From Bryobacteraceae bacterium (GTDB taxonomy: Bacteria > Acidobacteriota > Terriglobia > Bryobacterales > Bryobacteraceae): a DNA stretch of 24,035 bases. Under the pieces are notes generated by a model, which saw only the letters and a program-made list of their open reading frames with translations, was not told where the DNA came from and ran no database searches. Position 1 is the first letter of the stretch; the number at the start of each line of letters is the position of its first letter. The stretch covers positions 1 to 24,035 of the forward strand of contig JAICMB010000001.1 of NCBI GenBank assembly GCA_025929455.1, in the 5' to 3' direction. The position numbers were made by a program, and so were the translations under genes. Shown in pieces: positions 21,318-24,035 of this stretch.

Positions 21318-24035
21318 ATGCGGTACGTGCGTCTCGCCATCATTCCTATTTTCTTTTTTGCTGGACTGGCCGCGTCAGGTGGGTCACTGTCGATCGGAAG
21401 TTATCAGATTGTCGACTCGCAGCGCGTGACACTTACACAATGGAACGTCACCTACAACGCCGTCCTCCTGAATTCGGGGCCGGCGTTATCGGCCGTTTCG
21501 GCCACGGTGAAAAGTCTTGACCCAACCAACATACAAGTGGTTGCCGGACAGGATACCTTAACGTTCTCGCCGGTGCCCGCCAACAGCCCCGTCGCAAGTC
21601 AGAACACTTTCACTATATTGGTGAATCGCAGTATTCCGTTCGACTCCTCGAAGCTGCAGTGGACGTTTCAAACATCCGGACCCGTTGCGAACGCCGGCCC
21701 CAACCAGACCGTGCACTTGGGCTCCACGGTGACTCTGAACGGCGCCGGTTCGATTGATTCCGGAGGCGGACAACTCACCTTTGCGTGGCAGTTCCTTTCG
21801 GTCCCGCCCGGCAGCACGGCGGCGCTTGCGAATGCCACGAGCGTTTCGCCGAGCTTTCTCGCGGATTTTCCCGGCACGTACCTGGTCAGTCTGACGGTCA
21901 GCAACGGCGCCGCGAGCAGCAGCGCCACCGTGCAGATCAGTACCGCAAATACTTCACCCGTCGCCAACGCCGGACCCGCACTGACCGCCGGCGTAGGCTC
22001 CAAAGTCGTGCTAAACGGAGGAAAATCATACGATGTCGACGGCGATGCCCTGACATACGCCTGGGCGTTCGCGTCCGTTCCCCAGGGCAGCGTCGCAGCA
22101 CTCAGCGGCCCCGCTACCGTTTCACCCTCGTTTACGGTAGACAAACCGGGCACGTACCTCGTGCAGTTAGTCGTCACCGATACAAAAGCCGGTAGCGGCG
22201 CGGCAACCGTTTCGATCAGCACCCTAAACTCCCCGCCCGTGGCTAACGCCGGGTCCACTCAGGTCGTCAAGCCTGGAGCAACGGTTCAGTTGAATGGAAC
22301 AGGATCGACGGACGCTGACGGTGACACCCTTACGTATAAGTGGTCTCTGATCGCGGTGCCAAGTGGCAGTACGGCTGCGCTAAGCAGTTCAACCGCCATT
22401 TCGCCGTCCTTCGTTGCGGACAAGGCCGGTACGTACACCGCACAGTTGATTGTCAATGACGGCAAAGCCGACAGTGCGCCCGCGACGGTACCCATCAGCA
22501 CGGGGACAGTTCTAGCTCCCACGGCGAACGCCGGTCTCGATCAGGCTGTCGCGGTGAATTCATCTGTAAATCTTAAGGGCAGCGGCTCCGACCCGCAGAG
22601 TTTGCCTCTCACATATCGTTGGTCCTTTGCGAGCAAACCGGCCGGCAGTACCGCCACATTTTCCAATCCCGGAGTTTCCAACCCCAGCTTCGTCGTCGAC
22701 CGCGCGGGAACGTATGAGGCCCAACTAATCGTCAATAACGGCACCCTCAACAGCGTTCCATCGGTCGTCACGATTACAACGGCCAATACTCAGCCGGTCG
22801 CCTTTACCGGCGCGGACCACAATGTCCGCGTCGGCGACACGGTGCACTTGGATGGCAGTAACTCATCCGATGCCGATGGTGATGCGCTGACTTATGCGTG
22901 GGCTTTCATCTACCGCCCGCCGGGCAGCACCGCCGTGCTAAGCGGTGCGACCACCGCCGTTCCGAGCTTTATCGCGGATGTACCTGGTCTCTACCTCGTC
23001 CAGCTCATCGTTAGCGACGGTATAACGCCGAGCGTCCCTGTAGTCGTCCGCACTAACGCGGTCAGCAGCATAACCTTGACGCCGAACCCGCTTACCATGG
23101 GCCTGTCCGGCACCGCCACTCTGACGGTCACGTTGCCAACCGCGGCAGGTCCCGGCGGACAGACCATCGGTCTTGCGAGCAATAACCCTGCAGTCGCGAC
23201 GGTACCGTCTTCCGTGATGGTTCCGGAAGACGATACGACGGCGAGCTTCAAAGTCACTCCGTTGAGCACAGGGACCGCGGGTATTGTCGCGACCGCCGCC
23301 GGCTACGTGCCTGGAACGGCATCGGTCGTCGTTGTGACTCCGGCGATCAGCATTACACTCGCGGCCAATATCGGCTTGAACCGAACCGTCAACGGCACTC
23401 TCACTCTCAACGTGCCGGCGCCCGATGGTGGCGCGCAGGTGACTCTGTCAGCCTCAAAATCGGGAATCGTAGACATTACCCCGGCTACCGTGTCAATCGC
23501 GGCGGGAACCACCACCGGAACCTTCAGTGTCACGGGATCAACCGTTGGCATCACAGTCATCACGGCTAGTTTACAAGGGTTCGCTGCTGGCTCGGCAAAC
23601 GTCAACGTAAGCAACCTCGGACAAATAACTCTACCTAGCCAGCTCACTATCTCGCCGAATCAGTCTGTGGCGTACCCGGTCACATTGGTTACTCCGGCCC
23701 CGGCCGGCGGCGTGACCGTAACGCTGTCTATCGCCGATTCCAGCAAGGCTACCCTCAGTACGAGCACTGTTACGATCGCGGCCGGAGCAAAAGCTCCTGC
23801 CACGCAGCCGCAAATTACGGGCGTGACCTTTGGAACCACGACGATAACCGCATCGGCTCCAGGTTTCATGGGCGACACCGGCGCTGTAACGGTAGCGGCT
23901 ACGCTGTCATTCAGCCCGAATAACCTAACGCTTGGCCAGGGGGCCGTCCATGACGTGACGCTCACCCTGTCCGGCGCCGCTCCTTCGCCCGGCGGTCTGA
24001 CTGTAAATCTAAGCTCAAGCAATACTGGTGTGGCC
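21318..24035 (+). CDS. Large secreted protein with PKD-like and Ig-like repeats (partial, runs off the window)
   Basis: An open frame of at least 906 codons with no stop before the window end. A signal peptide (MRYVRLAIIPIFFFAGLAAS) is followed by a unique beta domain (about 22-121). Five PKD-like repeats of 92-94 residues come next, each with P-V-A-N-A-G, D-x-D-G-D-x-L-T-Y-x-W, P-x-G-S, P-S-F and G-T-Y signatures. At least four Ig-like repeats of 91-94 residues follow. Such stalks project adhesins or enzymes from the cell surface; the functional end of the protein lies beyond the window. GAGG 5 nt before ATG 21318 supports the start. The gap to the previous gene is 66 bp. Confidence 0.88.
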   Translation, partial: MRYVRLAIIPIFFFAGLAASGGSLSIGSYQIVDSQRVTLTQWNVTYNAVLLNSGPALSAVSATVKSLDPTNIQVVAGQDTLTFSPVPANSPVASQNTFTILVNRSIPFDSSKLQWTFQTSGPVANAGPNQTVHLGSTVTLNGAGSIDSGGGQLTFAWQFLSVPPGSTAALANATSVSPSFLADFPGTYLVSLTVSNGAASSSATVQISTANTSPVANAGPALTAGVGSKVVLNGGKSYDVDGDALTYAWAFASVPQGSVAALSGPATVSPSFTVDKPGTYLVQLVVTDTKAGSGAATVSISTLNSPPVANAGSTQVVKPGATVQLNGTGSTDADGDTLTYKWSLIAVPSGSTAALSSSTAISPSFVADKAGTYTAQLIVNDGKADSAPATVPISTGTVLAPTANAGLDQAVAVNSSVNLKGSGSDPQSLPLTYRWSFASKPAGSTATFSNPGVSNPSFVVDRAGTYEAQLIVNNGTLNSVPSVVTITTANTQPVAFTGADHNVRVGDTVHLDGSNSSDADGDALTYAWAFIYRPPGSTAVLSGATTAVPSFIADVPGLYLVQLIVSDGITPSVPVVVRTNAVSSITLTPNPLTMGLSGTATLTVTLPTAAGPGGQTIGLASNNPAVATVPSSVMVPEDDTTASFKVTPLSTGTAGIVATAAGYVPGTASVVVVTPAISITLAANIGLNRTVNGTLTLNVPAPDGGAQVTLSASKSGIVDITPATVSIAAGTTTGTFSVTGSTVGITVITASLQGFAAGSANVNVSNLGQITLPSQLTISPNQSVAYPVTLVTPAPAGGVTVTLSIADSSKATLSTSTVTIAAGAKAPATQPQITGVTFGTTTITASAPGFMGDTGAVTVAATLSFSPNNLTLGQGAVHDVTLTLSGAAPSPGGLTVNLSSSNTGVA
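21681..23069 (+). repeat. Five tandem PKD-like repeats
   Basis: Repeat units start at 21681, 21957, 22236, 22518 and 22794, with periods of 276, 279, 282 and 276 bp. All are multiples of three and stay in frame. The units are clearly related in protein but diverged in DNA. Unit 4 lacks the DxDGD signature seen in units 2, 3 and 5 (it has D-P-Q-S-L-P). Confidence 0.88.
23070..24035 (+). repeat. Ig-like (Big-type) tandem repeats, at least four
   Basis: Units start near 23070 (ITLTPNPLT), 23352 (ITLAANIG), 23625 (ITLPSQLTISPN) and 23898 (LSFSPNNLTLG), with periods of 273-282 bp. Each has a G-x-x-V-T-L-S strand, a T-V-x-I-x-A-G strand and an I-T-A-x-x-x-G-F/Y end. The fourth is cut by the window end. 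Confidence 0.75.

Noticed and set aside
21668..24022. Several minus-strand open frames opposite the PKD/Ig-repeat gene
   Set aside because: They arise from the repeated codon pattern of the real gene and share its period; none has a start site or family match.

Overview
The window looks like a chromosomal piece of an Acidobacteriota genome, probably a Solibacter/Bryobacter-like member. The reasons are an Oar-type TonB-dependent receptor with an N-terminal carboxypeptidase-regulatory-like domain, PEP-CTERM sorted proteins, a Cys-rich secreted protein of a type I associate with this phylum, GC-rich codon use and strong GGAGG ribosome binding sites. The phylum call is inference from gene families, not a database match.

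Left part (1-8000, minus strand): an outer-membrane TonB-dependent receptor gene is split into two pieces by an apparent one-base deletion near 1904-1916, and is followed by a good terminator. Upstream of it is a tight four-gene molybdenum-hydroxylase operon in the order small (Fe-S), large (molybdopterin), medium (FAD), CoxG. The large subunit has AYRGAGR at the active-site loop, so it is a form II (CoxL-like) enzyme and not a proven CO dehydrogenase.

Middle (8000-14400, plus strand): a LysM protein, a GNAT acetyltransferase, and a palindromic intergenic repeat. Next comes a compact four-gene cluster (9314-14030). It holds a two-repeat alpha-helical protein of a type often found beside type VI secretion/PAAR genes, two tandemly duplicated HETGH zinc-metallopeptidase-like proteins without signal peptides, and an exported HEAT-like protein whose start overlaps the second peptidase gene. 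This cluster is the best candidate for an undescribed system (effector pair plus periplasmic partner). A tRNA gene for selenocysteine (selC, anticodon TCA) lies directly after it.

Right part (14400-24035): almost every gene encodes an exported protein. There is a LolA/DUF2092-like protein and a LuxR-type regulator. Next is a very unusual ORF in which a complete PEP-CTERM protein is fused in frame to a second secreted protein. The remainder are a Cys-rich secreted protein, a DsbA-like thioredoxin with a SurA-like N-terminus, a second PEP-CTERM protein, and a large secreted protein with five PKD-like and at least four Ig-like repeats that runs off the window. The right part suggests a surface/extracellular-matrix region that would need an exosortase encoded elsewhere.
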